Below are positions 1-9,322 of a stretch of 64,000 nt of DNA, one piece after another. The notes under the pieces were generated by a model. It had not been told where the DNA came from and ran no database searches. It saw only the letters and a program-made list of their open reading frames with translations. Every line of letters begins with the position of its first letter. Positions within the stretch are counted from its first letter, which is position 1. Made by a program: the position numbers and the translations under genes. The DNA is from Pseudomonas sp. DG56-2 (lineage in GTDB: Bacteria; Pseudomonadota; Gammaproteobacteria; Pseudomonadales; Pseudomonadaceae), in assembly GCF_004803755.1 (NCBI RefSeq), contig NZ_CP032311.1, positions 1,504,501-1,568,500 of the forward strand, in the 5' to 3' direction.

Positions 1-702
1 CTCCTGCGCCTGCAGGATGAAAACGGGCGCATCATCCTGCCCGACAGTTTCATTCCAGCCGCCGAGCGCTACGGTTTGATGACTGCGCTGGATCGTTGGG
101 TGGTGCGCAATGTTTTCGAGGTGATTCGCCAGTGCCTGGATGAGCGCGGTGATGGCCCGCTGGCCATGTGTGCGATCAATTTGTCCGGTAGCAGTATCGG
201 CGATGACAAATTCCTCGAGTACCTGCGCCGGCTGTTCGGGGAATATGGCATTCCGCCGCAAATGATCTGTTTCGAGATTACCGAAACCAGCGCCATTGCC
301 AATCTGGGCAGTGCCATACGCTTTATCAACGAGTTGAAGAGCCTTGGTTGCCGATTCTCGCTGGATGACTTCTGCGCCGGAATGTCGTCGTTCGCCTATT
401 TAAAGCATCTGCCCGTGGATTTCCTGAAAATTGACGGCAGTTTCGTCAAGGACATGCTCGATGATCCGGTCAATCGAGCTATGGTTGAGGTCATCAATCA
501 TATCGGCCATGTCATGGGCAAACGCACCATTGCCGAGTTCGTCGAAACGCCGTTGATTGAGCAGGCCCTGCAGGAAATAGGTGTCGACTACGCCCAGGGC
601 TACCTGATCGAGCGACCGCAGGCGTTTACCTGCGACAGCTTGCAGCGCCAACGGATTGCAGCAAGGCCTTTGTTGTTCAAGGCACCAGGGACTTTTCGCT
701 GA
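1..702 (+). CDS. EAL-domain c-di-GMP phosphodiesterase, C-terminal part
   Basis: The gene enters from the left edge; only about 233 C-terminal residues are visible. They form an EAL domain, which hydrolyses cyclic di-GMP to pGpG. Visible hallmarks are the CFEITET strand, the DDFCAGMSS loop (DDFGxG-type metal-binding aspartates), KIDGSFV with the catalytic lysine, AEFVET with the loop glutamate, and the terminal QGYLIERP. These conserved residues suggest an active phosphodiesterase. The EAL motif itself and any PAS or GGDEF modules lie upstream of the window, so the full architecture and possible membrane anchoring cannot be judged. A TenA-like gene follows after 38 bp. Confidence 0.9.
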   Translation, partial: LLRLQDENGRIILPDSFIPAAERYGLMTALDRWVVRNVFEVIRQCLDERGDGPLAMCAINLSGSSIGDDKFLEYLRRLFGEYGIPPQMICFEITETSAIANLGSAIRFINELKSLGCRFSLDDFCAGMSSFAYLKHLPVDFLKIDGSFVKDMLDDPVNRAMVEVINHIGHVMGKRTIAEFVETPLIEQALQEIGVDYAQGYLIERPQAFTCDSLQRQRIAARPLLFKAPGTFR

Positions 703-740
703 AATCTGCACGAATAATCACAAGGAACAAGGAGCTAAAA

Positions 741-1526
741 GTGATTGACGCGTTTGTCCGTACCGGTCCATTGATGGACCCCACCAGTTACCCGCTCTGG
801 GCCCAGCAGTTGATCAAAGACTGTCATGAGAGCAAGCGTCGGGTAGTCGAACACGAACTTTACCAGCGTATGCGAGATGGCCGGCTCAGCGCCCGCACCA
901 TGCGCCAGTACCTGATTGGCGGCTGGCCGGTAGTCGAGCAGTTTTCCCTGTACATGGCCAAGAACCTGACCAAGACCCGCTACGCCCGCCATCCCGGCGA
1001 AGACATGGCGCGTCGCTGGTTGATGCGCAACATTCGTGTCGAGCTCAATCATGCCGATTACTGGCTGTACTGGAGCCAGGCCCATGGCGTTAGCCTGGAA
1101 GACCTGCAGGCCCAGGAAGTGCCGGCTGAGCTCAACGCATTGAGCGATTGGTGCTGGCACACCTGTGCAGCCGATTCGCTGGTGGTGGCGGTGGCGGCGA
1201 CCAACTATGCAATCGAAGGTGCGACGGGCGAATGGTCGGCGGTGGTGTGCTCTACCGGCGTTTATGCCCAGGGCTTCCCCGAGGAGGGTCGCAAGCGCGC
1301 CATGAAGTGGCTGAAGATGCATGCCCAGTACGATGACGCCCACCCATGGGAAGCACTGGAAATCGTCTGCACCCTGGCGGGCAATCATCCAACCCAGGCG
1401 CTGCAGACCGAGCTGCGGCGGGCGGTGTGCAAGAGCTACGACTACATGTTCTTGTTTCTGGAGCGCTGCATGCAACTGGAACAGCACCAGCCCGCCCGGG
1501 TTCAGGCGGAACTGGTAGAGAGCTGA
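741..1526 (+). CDS. TenA/PqqC-family (haem-oxygenase-fold) protein
   Basis: A 261-residue protein of the all-helical TenA/THI-4/PqqC fold, whose members include thiaminase II, PQQ synthase and iron-containing oxidases. Conserved segments include RVELNHADYW (metal or substrate-binding Glu/His region) and NYAIEGATGEWS in the second half. The GTG start at 741 is supported by AAGGAG at 729-734; an in-frame ATG at 774 is an alternative. No thiamine or PQQ genes are adjacent, so the reaction is not assigned. It ends only 2 bp from the convergent yciK stop. Family call is firm; function is unknown. Confidence 0.8.
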   Translation: MIDAFVRTGPLMDPTSYPLWAQQLIKDCHESKRRVVEHELYQRMRDGRLSARTMRQYLIGGWPVVEQFSLYMAKNLTKTRYARHPGEDMARRWLMRNIRVELNHADYWLYWSQAHGVSLEDLQAQEVPAELNALSDWCWHTCAADSLVVAVAATNYAIEGATGEWSAVVCSTGVYAQGFPEEGRKRAMKWLKMHAQYDDAHPWEALEIVCTLAGNHPTQALQTELRRAVCKSYDYMFLFLERCMQLEQHQPARVQAELVES

Positions 1527-1528
1527 GC

Positions 1529-2269
1529 TTACTGGGCGTTGAACGCCTGGCCGTTGACGCCAGTGCTGTCCGGGCCCATCAAGTACAGGTAGACCGGCAT
1601 GATTTGCTCAGGCAACGGGTTGTTCTCCGGGTTCTCGCCCGGGTAAGCCTGGGCACGCATGCTGGTGCGGGTGGCGCCTGGGTTGATGCTGTTGGCGCGA
1701 ACCGGGGCCACGTTTTCCAGTTCGTCGGCGAGGGTTTGCATCAACCCTTCGGTGGCGAACTTCGACACACCGTAGGCGCCCCAGTAGGCCCGGCCTTTGC
1801 GCCCGACGCTGCTGGAAGTGAAGATCACCGATGCATCCTTAGACAGCTTGAGCAGCGGCAGCAGGGTGCTGGTGAGCATGAACATGGCGTTGACGTTGAC
1901 TTGCATGACGCGCATGAAGTTATCGCCAGACAACTGCTCCAGCGGCGTGCGCGGGCCAATGATCGAGGCGTTGTGCAGCAAGCCATCGATGTGGCCGAAC
2001 TCGCTTTCAATCATCGCTGCCAGTTCGTCGTACTGATGCGGCAGTGCGGTTTCCAGGTTGAATGGAATCACCGCAGGCTTGGGGTGGCCGGCCGCTTCGA
2101 TCTCATCGTAGACCTGGCTCAGGTTGCCTTCGGTCTTGCCCAGCAACAGTACGGTCGCGCCGTGGGCAGCGTAGGCCTTGGCCGCAGCTGCACCGATTCC
2201 ACGACCAGCGCCGGTGACCATGATGGTCCGGCCTTGCAGCAGGTCGGGGCGGGCGGAATATTCGAACAT
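1529..2269 (-). CDS. yciK: YciK-family short-chain dehydrogenase/reductase
   Basis: A 246-residue classical SDR, cytoplasmic and NAD(P)-dependent. The nucleotide-binding TGAGRGIG motif lies near residues 19-26, the catalytic serine in IFTSSSVG and the YxxxK dyad in YGVSK. It matches the YciK-type oxidoreductase that follows mupP and ubiG in pseudomonads; its substrate is not known. It sits downstream of mupP, separated by about 100 bp holding a REP pair, so it may be the last gene of the leftward unit or partly uncoupled from it. Confidence 0.85.
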   Translation of the reverse strand: MFEYSARPDLLQGRTIMVTGAGRGIGAAAAKAYAAHGATVLLLGKTEGNLSQVYDEIEAAGHPKPAVIPFNLETALPHQYDELAAMIESEFGHIDGLLHNASIIGPRTPLEQLSGDNFMRVMQVNVNAMFMLTSTLLPLLKLSKDASVIFTSSSVGRKGRAYWGAYGVSKFATEGLMQTLADELENVAPVRANSINPGATRTSMRAQAYPGENPENNPLPEQIMPVYLYLMGPDSTGVNGQAFNAQ

Positions 2270-2301
2270 GGGGTTACCTCGTGGGAAGTGGGACGTTTCA
2301 T

Positions 2302-2357
2302 CGCGGGCAAGCCCGCTCCCACAGGGGAGACTACCAGCCTGTGGGGGCTTGCCCGCG
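2302..2357. repeat. Pair of inverted REP elements
   Basis: Two copies of a Pseudomonas REP unit in opposite orientation: CGCGGGCAAGCCCGCTCCCA begins at 2302, and its reverse-complement-like copy (CCTGTGGGGGCTTGCCCGCG) runs 2338-2357, with a 12-base spacer. The arrangement is BIME-like, between mupP and yciK. Such elements can form cruciforms or mRNA-stabilising hairpins and are mobilised by RAYT transposases encoded elsewhere. Confidence 0.85.
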
Positions 2358-2365
2358 TGACCAAA

Positions 2366-3043
2366 TCAGCAGCCGCAGAGTGCGCTATCGAGCACCTTGC
2401 GCAGCTCCAGCGGATGATCGACCACAACATCCGCACCCCAGTTGTTGGGGTTGTCGTCCGGGTGAATGTAGCCATAGCGCACCGCTGCGGTGCGGGTGCC
2501 GGCATCACGACCAGACTCGATGTCGCGCAGGTCATCACCGACAAACAGCACGCTGGCCGGGTCCAGGTTCAAGGTTTTGCAGGCAAGGATCAGCGGCTCG
2601 GGGTCTGGCTTGCTGTTCTTCACGTGATCGGGGCAAATTAGCAGGGCCGAGCGTTCGGCCAGCCCTAGCTGCTGCATGATCGGCTCGGCGAAACGCACCG
2701 GCTTGTTAGTGACCACGCCCCACAGCAGGTTGCCTTTCTCGATGTCGGCGAGCAATTCAGCCATGCCGTCGTAGAGTTTGCTGTGAACCGCACAACCTTG
2801 TTGGTAGCGCTCGAGGAACTCCAGGCGCAGGGCTTCGAATTCCGGTGCTTCTGGGTCAAGGTTGAAGGTAACCGCTACCATCGCCTTGGCACCGCCGGAG
2901 ACCACGTCGCGGATGCGCTGGTCGTCGATTGCCGGCAGGCCACGTTCGGCGAGCATCGCCTGGCAGATGGCGATAAAGTCCGGCGCCGTGTCGAGCAGGG
3001 TGCCGTCCATGTCGAAAAGTACTGCTCTCAGGCGCATGCTCAT
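2366..3043 (-). CDS. mupP: MupP, N-acetylmuramic acid 6-phosphate phosphatase (HAD family)
   Basis: A 225-residue HAD phosphatase starting MSMRL, with nucleophile motif [10 protein letters not shown] (Asp11 and Asp13) and the late acidic motif [11 protein letters not shown]. Similarity to phosphoglycolate phosphatase is expected, but the position directly after ubiG matches pseudomonad MupP. MupP dephosphorylates MurNAc-6-phosphate in the cytoplasmic peptidoglycan-recycling route (AnmK-MupP-AmgK-MurU) that bypasses de novo UDP-MurNAc synthesis. Its ATG overlaps the ubiG stop by 4 bp (ATGA), indicating translational coupling. An alternative start two codons in (MRLRAV) cannot be excluded. Confidence 0.88.
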   Translation of the reverse strand: MSMRLRAVLFDMDGTLLDTAPDFIAICQAMLAERGLPAIDDQRIRDVVSGGAKAMVAVTFNLDPEAPEFEALRLEFLERYQQGCAVHSKLYDGMAELLADIEKGNLLWGVVTNKPVRFAEPIMQQLGLAERSALLICPDHVKNSKPDPEPLILACKTLNLDPASVLFVGDDLRDIESGRDAGTRTAAVRYGYIHPDDNPNNWGADVVVDHPLELRKVLDSALCGC

Positions 3044-3738
3044 TCCTCGCGCAGGGTCTGGATCATGTAGTTGACGTCGACATCGTTGGCCAGCTTGTAG
3101 TGCTTGGTCAACGGGTTGTAGGTCAGGCCGATGATGTCCTTGACGTTCAGGCCGGCTTCACGGCTCCAGGCGCCGAGCTCGGAAGGGCGGATGAACTTCT
3201 TGAAGTCGTGGGTACCGCGCGGCAGCAGCTTCATGATGTATTCAGCGCCGATGATCGCGAACAGGTAAGCCTTGGGGTTGCGGTTGATGGTCGAGAAGAA
3301 CACCTGGCCGCCGGGCTTGACCATGCGGTAGCAGGCACGGATCACCGAGGAGGGATCAGGCACGTGCTCGAGCATCTCAAGGCAGGTCACCACGTCGAAC
3401 TGCCCGGGCATTTCTTCGGCCAGCGCCTCGGCGGTGGTCTGGCGGTATTCCACCTCTACGCCGGACTCGAGCTGATGCAGGCGTGCCACGGCCAATGGTG
3501 CTTCACCCATGTCGATACCCATGACAGTGGCGCCGCGCTGAGCCATGGCCTCGCTGAGGATGCCGCCGCCGCAACCGACGTCGAGAACCTTCTTACCGGC
3601 CAGCTTGACCCGTTCGTCAATCCAGTTGACCCGCAGTGGGTTGATGTCGTGCAGGGGCTTGAATTCGCTTTCACGGTCCCACCAGCGATGGGCCAGGGCT
3701 TCGAATTTAGCGATTTCTGCGTGGTCGACGTTGCTCAT
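3040..3738 (-). CDS. ubiG: UbiG, ubiquinone biosynthesis O-methyltransferase
   Basis: A 232-residue SAM-dependent methyltransferase performing both O-methylations of ubiquinone synthesis. The SAM-binding motif [10 protein letters not shown] is at residues 51-60. The start at 3738 (MSNVDH) is preferred over an in-frame upstream ATG at 3774, because AGAGGAG precedes it at ribosome-binding distance and the length matches the family. It overlaps mupP by 4 bp and follows mtaD by 63 bp in the same direction, so the three may be cotranscribed. Confidence 0.95.
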   Translation of the reverse strand: MSNVDHAEIAKFEALAHRWWDRESEFKPLHDINPLRVNWIDERVKLAGKKVLDVGCGGGILSEAMAQRGATVMGIDMGEAPLAVARLHQLESGVEVEYRQTTAEALAEEMPGQFDVVTCLEMLEHVPDPSSVIRACYRMVKPGGQVFFSTINRNPKAYLFAIIGAEYIMKLLPRGTHDFKKFIRPSELGAWSREAGLNVKDIIGLTYNPLTKHYKLANDVDVNYMIQTLREE

Positions 3739-3801
3739 GGAGCGCTCCTCTGAAACTTTGATTAAAGGTGTCACGGGCTGGCAGCCTCAGCGGCCGGCCG
3801 G

Positions 3802-5133
3802 TTATTCGCTACGCTCGCCGATCCGCTGGCCCCAGGCGCAGGCGGCGGCATGCAGGGCCTGCTCGTCCATGCGGGTCAGGCGGCGCTCATCGAGCAATTG
3901 TTGACCAGCAACCCAGACATGCTTCACGCAGTCACGATTGCTGGTGTAGATCAGTTGTGAAACCGGCTCATAGAGTGGTTGCTGGGCCAATCCCGACAGA
4001 TCGAATGCGACCAGGTCGGCAGCCTTGCCCACTTCCAGCGAACCTGTCACTGCTTCCAGGCCCAGCGCCCGCGCCCCATTGAGGGTGGCCATACGCAAGG
4101 CCCGGTGTGCATCCAGGGCAGCAGCCGAGCCGGCCACTGCCTTGGCCAGCAAGGCGGCGGTGCGGGTTTCACCGAGCAGGTCGAGGTCGTTGTTGCTGGC
4201 CGCACCATCGGTACCCACAGCTAGATTGACACCCGCTTGCCACAAACGCTCCACGGGGCAGAAACCACTGGCCAGCTTGAGGTTGGATTCCGGGCAATGC
4301 ACCACACTGGTGTTGCTTTCTACCAGCAGGGCCAGGTCGTCGTCGCTGATCTGAGTCATGTGCACAGCCTGCAGGCGCGGGCCGAGCAGACCCAGGCGCG
4401 CCAGGCGGGCCAGCGGGCGCTCGTTGCGGGTGGCCAGCGATTGCTCCACCTCAAACGCGGTTTCGTGGATGTGCATGTGTATCGGCGCGTCGAGTTCTTC
4501 GGCGATGACGCGGATTTTTTCCAGGTTTTCGTCGCTCACCGTGTACGGGGCATGCGGGCCCATGGCCACGGTTATGCGTGGGTGGTAGCGCAGGTCGCCG
4601 AACAGTTCGACCGCCTGATGCAGGCCGTCTTCGGCGGTGCGTGCGCCTGGTATCGCGAAGTCGAGCAGCGGTACGGCGATTTGCGCACGGATACCACTGT
4701 TGTGTACCCGTTCACTGGCGACCTTGGGAAAAAAGTACATGTCGGAAAAACAGGTAACGCCACCTTTGATCTGCTCGGCGATCGCCAGGTCGGTGCCATC
4801 ACGCACGAATGCTTCATCCACCCAGCGGCCTTCGGCCGGCCAGATGTGTTCTTCGAGCCAGGTCATCAGCGGCAGGTCGTCGGCCAGGCCGCGAAACAGG
4901 GTCATGGCGGCATGGCCGTGGGCGTTGATCAGCCCGGGGCTGAGCAGGCAGCCTGGCAGCTCGCGGGTTTCGCTGGCGACAAAGCGCTCGGCTTCGGCGC
5001 GGGTGCCGATGAAAACAATGTGGCCATCACGGATACCCAGGCCATGATCCTTCAATACCACCCCGGCAGGTTCGACAGGCACCAGCCAGGTCGGCAGGAG
5101 CAACAGGTCGAGCGGTGTAGCGGGTTTGGGCAT
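3802..5133 (-). CDS. mtaD: TRZ/ATZ amidohydrolase, MTA/SAH deaminase type
   Basis: A 443-residue cytoplasmic amidohydrolase that deaminates 5'-methylthioadenosine and/or S-adenosylhomocysteine to the inosine derivatives. All metal and catalytic positions of the subfamily are present: HGH (His72, His74), His221 with Glu224 in HIHE, His258 in VHMT and Asp309 in GTDGAASN. The start MPKPATP at 5133 is chosen over an upstream in-frame extension, because the extension would run through the divergent mtnA promoter and start. It is divergent from mtnA, the next step after MTA cleavage in some salvage routes; unlike mtnA it looks catalytically intact. Confidence 0.9.
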   Translation of the reverse strand: MPKPATPLDLLLLPTWLVPVEPAGVVLKDHGLGIRDGHIVFIGTRAEAERFVASETRELPGCLLSPGLINAHGHAAMTLFRGLADDLPLMTWLEEHIWPAEGRWVDEAFVRDGTDLAIAEQIKGGVTCFSDMYFFPKVASERVHNSGIRAQIAVPLLDFAIPGARTAEDGLHQAVELFGDLRYHPRITVAMGPHAPYTVSDENLEKIRVIAEELDAPIHMHIHETAFEVEQSLATRNERPLARLARLGLLGPRLQAVHMTQISDDDLALLVESNTSVVHCPESNLKLASGFCPVERLWQAGVNLAVGTDGAASNNDLDLLGETRTAALLAKAVAGSAAALDAHRALRMATLNGARALGLEAVTGSLEVGKAADLVAFDLSGLAQQPLYEPVSQLIYTSNRDCVKHVWVAGQQLLDERRLTRMDEQALHAAACAWGQRIGERSE

Positions 5134-5201
5134 GGCAGGATTTTCCTGGGACACATGGGCTGAGGGCGAAGTATACCCGAGCGTCTGCGCCTGGGGCTCG
5201 C

Positions 5202-5207
5202 TATAAT
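5202..5207 (+). promoter_or_regulatory. Candidate sigma-70 -10 element for mtnA
   Basis: A perfect TATAAT 35 bp upstream of the mtnA ATG in the mtaD/mtnA divergent intergenic region. No good TTGACA-like -35 is visible 17 bp upstream, so it would be a weak or activator-assisted promoter. GGGGTGAG just before 5243 provides the mtnA ribosome-binding site. Confidence 0.5.
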
Positions 5208-5242
5208 CGTGCGCTTTTGATGTCCGAATGACGGGGTGAGGC

Positions 5243-6319
5243 ATGCGCGATCGACTACTGGCAGCAGAGAAGGTGAACGCCATCGATTGGCGTGATGGCA
5301 TCTTGTACTTGCTCGACCAGTGCGTTCTGCCAGCTGAAGAGCGCTGGCAAGCCTGTTCCGATGCAGCCCAGGTGGCGCAAGCCATTGCGTCGATGCGAGT
5401 GCGCGGTGCGCCTGCCATCGGCATTTGTGCGGCCTATGGCCTGGCCATGGCCGTGCGCCAGCGCCTGGCTGAGGGCGACGATTGGGAAATGGCCCTGGAG
5501 GAAGACTTCGAGACCCTGCTGCATTCGCGTCCAACCGGCGCCAACCTGTTCTGGTCGCTCAATCGCATGCGCGAGCGTCTGCTGCGAATCAAGGAAGGTG
5601 AGGATGTGGCGGCCATCATGGAGGCTGAAGCCATTGCCATCCACGACAGCGATCGAGAAGCAAACCTGACTATGGCCCAGTTGGGCGCCGAGCTGATTCG
5701 CAAGCATCAGGGCAACGAGCAGGCGGTGCTTACCCACGGCAATGCCGGCGCGCTGGCAACCGGCGGTTTCGGCACGGCCTTGGGGGTCATTCGTGCAGCT
5801 TATCTGGAGGGCATGGTTGAACGGGTGTATGTCGACGAAACCCGGCCATGGCTGCAAGGTTCGCGGCTGACAGCCTGGGAGTTGGCCAACGATGGCATTC
5901 CCTTGACCGTCAATGCCGATGCCGCTGCCGCCCACTTGATGAAAACCAAGGGTATCACCTGGGTTGTTGTCGGTGCCGAGCGCATTAGTGCCAATGGCGA
6001 CGTGGCCAGCAAGATCGGTACTTATCAGTTGGCAGTCAATGCCATGCACCACGGCGTGCGCTTCATGGTGGTTGCATCAAGTTCGAGCATCGACCTGAAC
6101 CTGGACAGCGGTGAAGACATCCTCCTCGAAGAGCGTGATGCCAGCGAGCTGATGGAGGTTGCCGGCACGCGCGTGGGCGCCGAGGTCGATGCGTTCAATC
6201 CGGTATTCGATGTAACCCCGGCGGACCTGATCGATGTCATTGTCACCGAGAAAGGTATTGTCGAACGTCCGGACACGGTAAAGATGGCGCAACTGATGTG
6301 TCGCAAGCGCTTGCATTGA
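5243..6319 (+). CDS. mtnA: MtnA-like protein (methylthioribose-1-phosphate isomerase family) lacking both catalytic residues
   Basis: A 358-residue member of the aIF-2B-related isomerase family, collinear over its length with pseudomonad MtnA, which converts 5-methylthioribose-1-phosphate to methylthioribulose-1-phosphate. In B. subtilis MtnA the catalytic pair is Cys160 and Asp240. Here the aligned positions are Gly166 (LTHGNAG, codon GGC at 5738) and Glu246 (VGAERI, codon GAG at 5978), with the same 80-residue spacing. The rest of the fold, including [29 protein letters not shown] and the conserved C-terminal [10 protein letters not shown], is intact and there is no stop or frameshift. The gene may encode an inactive or re-purposed protein. 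It is divergent from an intact mtaD. Confidence 0.85.
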   Translation: MRDRLLAAEKVNAIDWRDGILYLLDQCVLPAEERWQACSDAAQVAQAIASMRVRGAPAIGICAAYGLAMAVRQRLAEGDDWEMALEEDFETLLHSRPTGANLFWSLNRMRERLLRIKEGEDVAAIMEAEAIAIHDSDREANLTMAQLGAELIRKHQGNEQAVLTHGNAGALATGGFGTALGVIRAAYLEGMVERVYVDETRPWLQGSRLTAWELANDGIPLTVNADAAAAHLMKTKGITWVVVGAERISANGDVASKIGTYQLAVNAMHHGVRFMVVASSSSIDLNLDSGEDILLEERDASELMEVAGTRVGAEVDAFNPVFDVTPADLIDVIVTEKGIVERPDTVKMAQLMCRKRLH

Positions 6320-6598
6320 GTGTTTGTCTGCGCTTGCGGCCTGCTGGTACGGCCTGGCGGGCGTTACTGACGAGCAGTAGGGTAGTAGTGCCGCAGCCTA
6401 CTCCCACCGTCTGGGCGATTGTGGTAACATCCGACGGTTTCCAAGGCAGCCTTATGAGGCTGTCTTTACTGCGCAGATCCATGGCTTAACTCGTTGATTT
6501 GTCGTAAGTCGCTGCAAAGAGTCACTTTGCAGCGGCGAGCTTCGTTCGTCCCATATGGATGTGACGAGGTTTCACCAGAAAAAGGAATCAGGCTTCTC
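6320..6598 (+). promoter_or_regulatory. gyrA upstream region and structured leader
   Basis: This 279-bp gap contains no gene. TAACAT at 6425-6430 is a plausible -10 for gyrA. Two stem-loops would lie in the leader RNA. One spans 6443-6466 (AAGGCAGCCT, loop TATG, AGGCTGTCTT, with one G-U pair) and is followed by a short pyrimidine tract. The other spans 6511-6533 (GCTGCAAAG, 5-base loop, CTTTGCAGC; nine perfect pairs). AAAGGA at about 6581 is the gyrA ribosome-binding site. No function is demonstrated for the hairpins. Confidence 0.5.
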
Positions 6599-9226
6599 AT
6601 GGGCGAACTGGCCAAAGAAATCCTCCCGGTCAATATCGAAGACGAACTGAGACAGTCCTACCTCGACTACGCGATGAGCGTCATTGTCGGGCGTGCACTG
6701 CCCGATGCGCGTGATGGCTTGAAGCCCGTGCATCGCCGCGTTCTGTATGCGATGAGCGAACTGGGTAACGACTGGAACAAACCGTACAAGAAATCCGCCC
6801 GTGTGGTCGGTGACGTGATCGGTAAGTACCACCCGCATGGTGATACGGCTGTATACGACACCATCGTACGTATGGCGCAGCCATTCTCGCTGCGGTACCT
6901 GCTGGTCGACGGCCAGGGCAACTTCGGTTCGGTGGACGGCGACAATGCCGCGGCCATGCGATACACCGAAGTGCGCATGACCAAGCTGGCCCATGAGCTG
7001 CTGGCCGACCTGCACAAGGAAACCGTCGATTGGGTGCCCAACTACGACGGCACCGAGCTGATCCCGGCGGTCATGCCGACCAAGATCCCCAACCTGCTGG
7101 TCAACGGTTCCAGCGGTATTGCCGTGGGCATGGCAACCAACATCCCGCCGCACAACCTCGGTGAAGTCATCGACGGTTGCCTGGCGCTGATCGACAATCC
7201 GGAAATCTCCATTGATGAACTGATGCAGTTCATCCCGGGTCCTGACTTTCCGACCGCAGCAATCATCAACGGTCGCCAGGGCATCATCGAGGCCTATCGC
7301 ACTGGTCGTGGGCGCATCTACATGCGTGCACGCTCGATGGTCGAGGACATCGACAAGGTCGGTGGCCGTCAGCAGATCGTCGTTACCGAGCTGCCGTATC
7401 AGCTGAACAAGGCGCGTCTGATCGAGAAGATCGCCGAGCTGGTCAAGGAAAAGAAACTCGAAGGCATCACCGAGCTGCGCGACGAGTCCGACAAGGACGG
7501 TATGCGTATCGTCATCGAGCTGCGTCGTGGCGAAGTGCCAGAGGTTATTCTCAATAACCTCTACGCCCAGACCCAGCTGCAGAGCGTTTTCGGTATCAAC
7601 GTGGTCGCGCTGATCGATGGCCGCCCACGGGTACTGAACCTCAAGGACCTGCTCGAAGCATTCGTTCGTCACCGTCGCGAAGTCGTTACTCGCCGTACCG
7701 TGTTCGAACTGCGCAAGGCGCGTGAGCGTGGCCATATCCTTGAAGGCCAGGCGGTAGCCTTGTCCAACATCGATCCGGTCATCGCCCTGATCAAGGCTTC
7801 GCCGACGCCGTCGGAAGCCAAAGAAGCGCTGATCAGCACACCGTGGGAATCGAGTGCCGTACAGATCATGGTCGAGCGTGCAGGCGCCGATTCCTGCCGT
7901 CCGGAAAACCTCGATGAGCAATACGGCCTGCGTGATGGCAAGTATTTCCTCTCGCCAGAACAGGCCCAGGCCATTCTTGACCTGCGTCTGCACCGCCTGA
8001 CCGGCCTCGAGCACGAGAAGCTGCTGGCCGAGTATCAGGAAATCCTCAACCAGATCGGCGAGCTGATTCGCATCCTCAGCAGCGCTGAGCGCCTGATGGA
8101 AGTGATCCGCGAAGAGCTGGAACTGATCCGTGCCGAATACGGCGACGTGCGCCGTACCGAAATTCTCGATGCGCGCCTCGACCTGACCCTGGGCGACATG
8201 ATTCCGGAAGAAGACCGGGTCGTGACCATCTCCCACGGCGGCTACGCCAAGACCCAACCGCTGGCGGCCTATCAGGCTCAGCGTCGTGGCGGCAAAGGCA
8301 AGTCGGCCACTGGCGTCAAGGACGAGGACTACATCTCGCACCTGCTGGTAGCCAACAGCCACACCACGTTGTTGCTGTTCTCCAGCAAGGGCAAGGTGTA
8401 CTGGCTCAAGACTTACGAAATTCCGGAAGCCTCCCGTGCTGCGCGCGGTCGACCTCTGGTCAACCTGCTGCCGCTGGACGAAGGCGAGTACATCTCGACC
8501 ATGTTGCCGGTCGAGGAATACACCGAAGGTCACTTCATCTTCATGGCGACCGCCAACGGTACCGTGAAGAAGACCCCGCTGGAGTCGTTCAGCCGTCAGC
8601 GTAGCGTCGGTCTGATCGCCCTGGAGCTGGACGAAGGTGACGTACTGATTTCTGCCGCCATCACCGATGGCGAGCGCGAAGTCATGCTGTTCTCCGACGC
8701 TGGCAAGGTCACCCGTTTCAAAGAGTCCGATGTTCGGGCCATGGGCCGTACCGCCCGTGGTGTACGCGGCATGCGTCTGGCCGAAGGCCAGAAGCTGATC
8801 TCCATGATCATTCCGGAGGAGGGCAGCCAGATCCTCACCGCCTCCGAACGTGGTTTTGGCAAGCGTACCGAAATCGGCGAGTTCCCCGAGTACAAGCGTG
8901 GCGGTCAAGGCGTTATTGCCATGGTCAGCAACGAGCGTAACGGCCGTCTGGTCGGTGCGGTGCAGGTGCAGGAAGGCGAAGAAATCATGCTGATTTCCGA
9001 CCAGGGCACCTTGGTCCGTACCCGCGTTGGTGAGGTTTCCAGCTTGGGTCGTAACACCCAGGGTGTCACCCTGATCAAGCTGGCCAGCGACGAGACCCTG
9101 GTAGGTCTGGAACGTGTCCAGGAGCCATCCGAAGAGGAAGGTGACGAAGACTACGAAGAAGATACTGACGCCGTTGAAGCACCAGAGGCCGCCGCCGCTG
9201 GCGACGAAGAGGCGCCGCAGGAATAA
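6599..9226 (+). CDS. gyrA: DNA gyrase subunit A
   Basis: An 875-residue catalytic subunit of the type II topoisomerase that introduces negative supercoils (GyrA2GyrB2). The start [10 protein letters not shown] at 6599 follows an AAAGGA ribosome-binding site. The breakage-reunion domain carries catalytic Tyr122 (RYTEV). The quinolone-resistance-determining region has Thr83 and Asp87 in [11 protein letters not shown], the wild-type pseudomonad residues, so no classic fluoroquinolone-resistance change is seen. The GyrA box QRRGGKG opens the C-terminal DNA-wrapping beta-pinwheel, and an acidic tail rich in Glu and Asp ends the protein. Confidence 0.99.
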   Translation: MGELAKEILPVNIEDELRQSYLDYAMSVIVGRALPDARDGLKPVHRRVLYAMSELGNDWNKPYKKSARVVGDVIGKYHPHGDTAVYDTIVRMAQPFSLRYLLVDGQGNFGSVDGDNAAAMRYTEVRMTKLAHELLADLHKETVDWVPNYDGTELIPAVMPTKIPNLLVNGSSGIAVGMATNIPPHNLGEVIDGCLALIDNPEISIDELMQFIPGPDFPTAAIINGRQGIIEAYRTGRGRIYMRARSMVEDIDKVGGRQQIVVTELPYQLNKARLIEKIAELVKEKKLEGITELRDESDKDGMRIVIELRRGEVPEVILNNLYAQTQLQSVFGINVVALIDGRPRVLNLKDLLEAFVRHRREVVTRRTVFELRKARERGHILEGQAVALSNIDPVIALIKASPTPSEAKEALISTPWESSAVQIMVERAGADSCRPENLDEQYGLRDGKYFLSPEQAQAILDLRLHRLTGLEHEKLLAEYQEILNQIGELIRILSSAERLMEVIREELELIRAEYGDVRRTEILDARLDLTLGDMIPEEDRVVTISHGGYAKTQPLAAYQAQRRGGKGKSATGVKDEDYISHLLVANSHTTLLLFSSKGKVYWLKTYEIPEASRAARGRPLVNLLPLDEGEYISTMLPVEEYTEGHFIFMATANGTVKKTPLESFSRQRSVGLIALELDEGDVLISAAITDGEREVMLFSDAGKVTRFKESDVRAMGRTARGVRGMRLAEGQKLISMIIPEEGSQILTASERGFGKRTEIGEFPEYKRGGQGVIAMVSNERNGRLVGAVQVQEGEEIMLISDQGTLVRTRVGEVSSLGRNTQGVTLIKLASDETLVGLERVQEPSEEEGDEDYEEDTDAVEAPEAAAAGDEEAPQE

Positions 9227-9322
9227 CCAACAGTAGCGTAATCCAGGTGGGGTGGCCGTAGCGCTGCAGGTTTGCAACGCACGGCCCGCTCCCCGGACAT
9301 CATGAGCAGAGCGAGAGTGGAT

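Noticed and set aside
1346..2641. A 431-codon rightward open frame across the end of the TenA-like gene, yciK and the mupP end
   Set aside because: It crosses two well-supported leftward genes and a REP pair and encodes no recognisable protein.
6599..9226. Fluoroquinolone-resistance mutation in gyrA
   Set aside because: Positions 83 and 87 are Thr and Asp, the usual susceptible residues in Pseudomonas.
6572..9277. A 901-codon open frame antisense to gyrA
   Set aside because: It mirrors the codon pattern of gyrA, has no domain-like sequence and spans the gyrA start; typical antisense opening in a GC-rich coding region.
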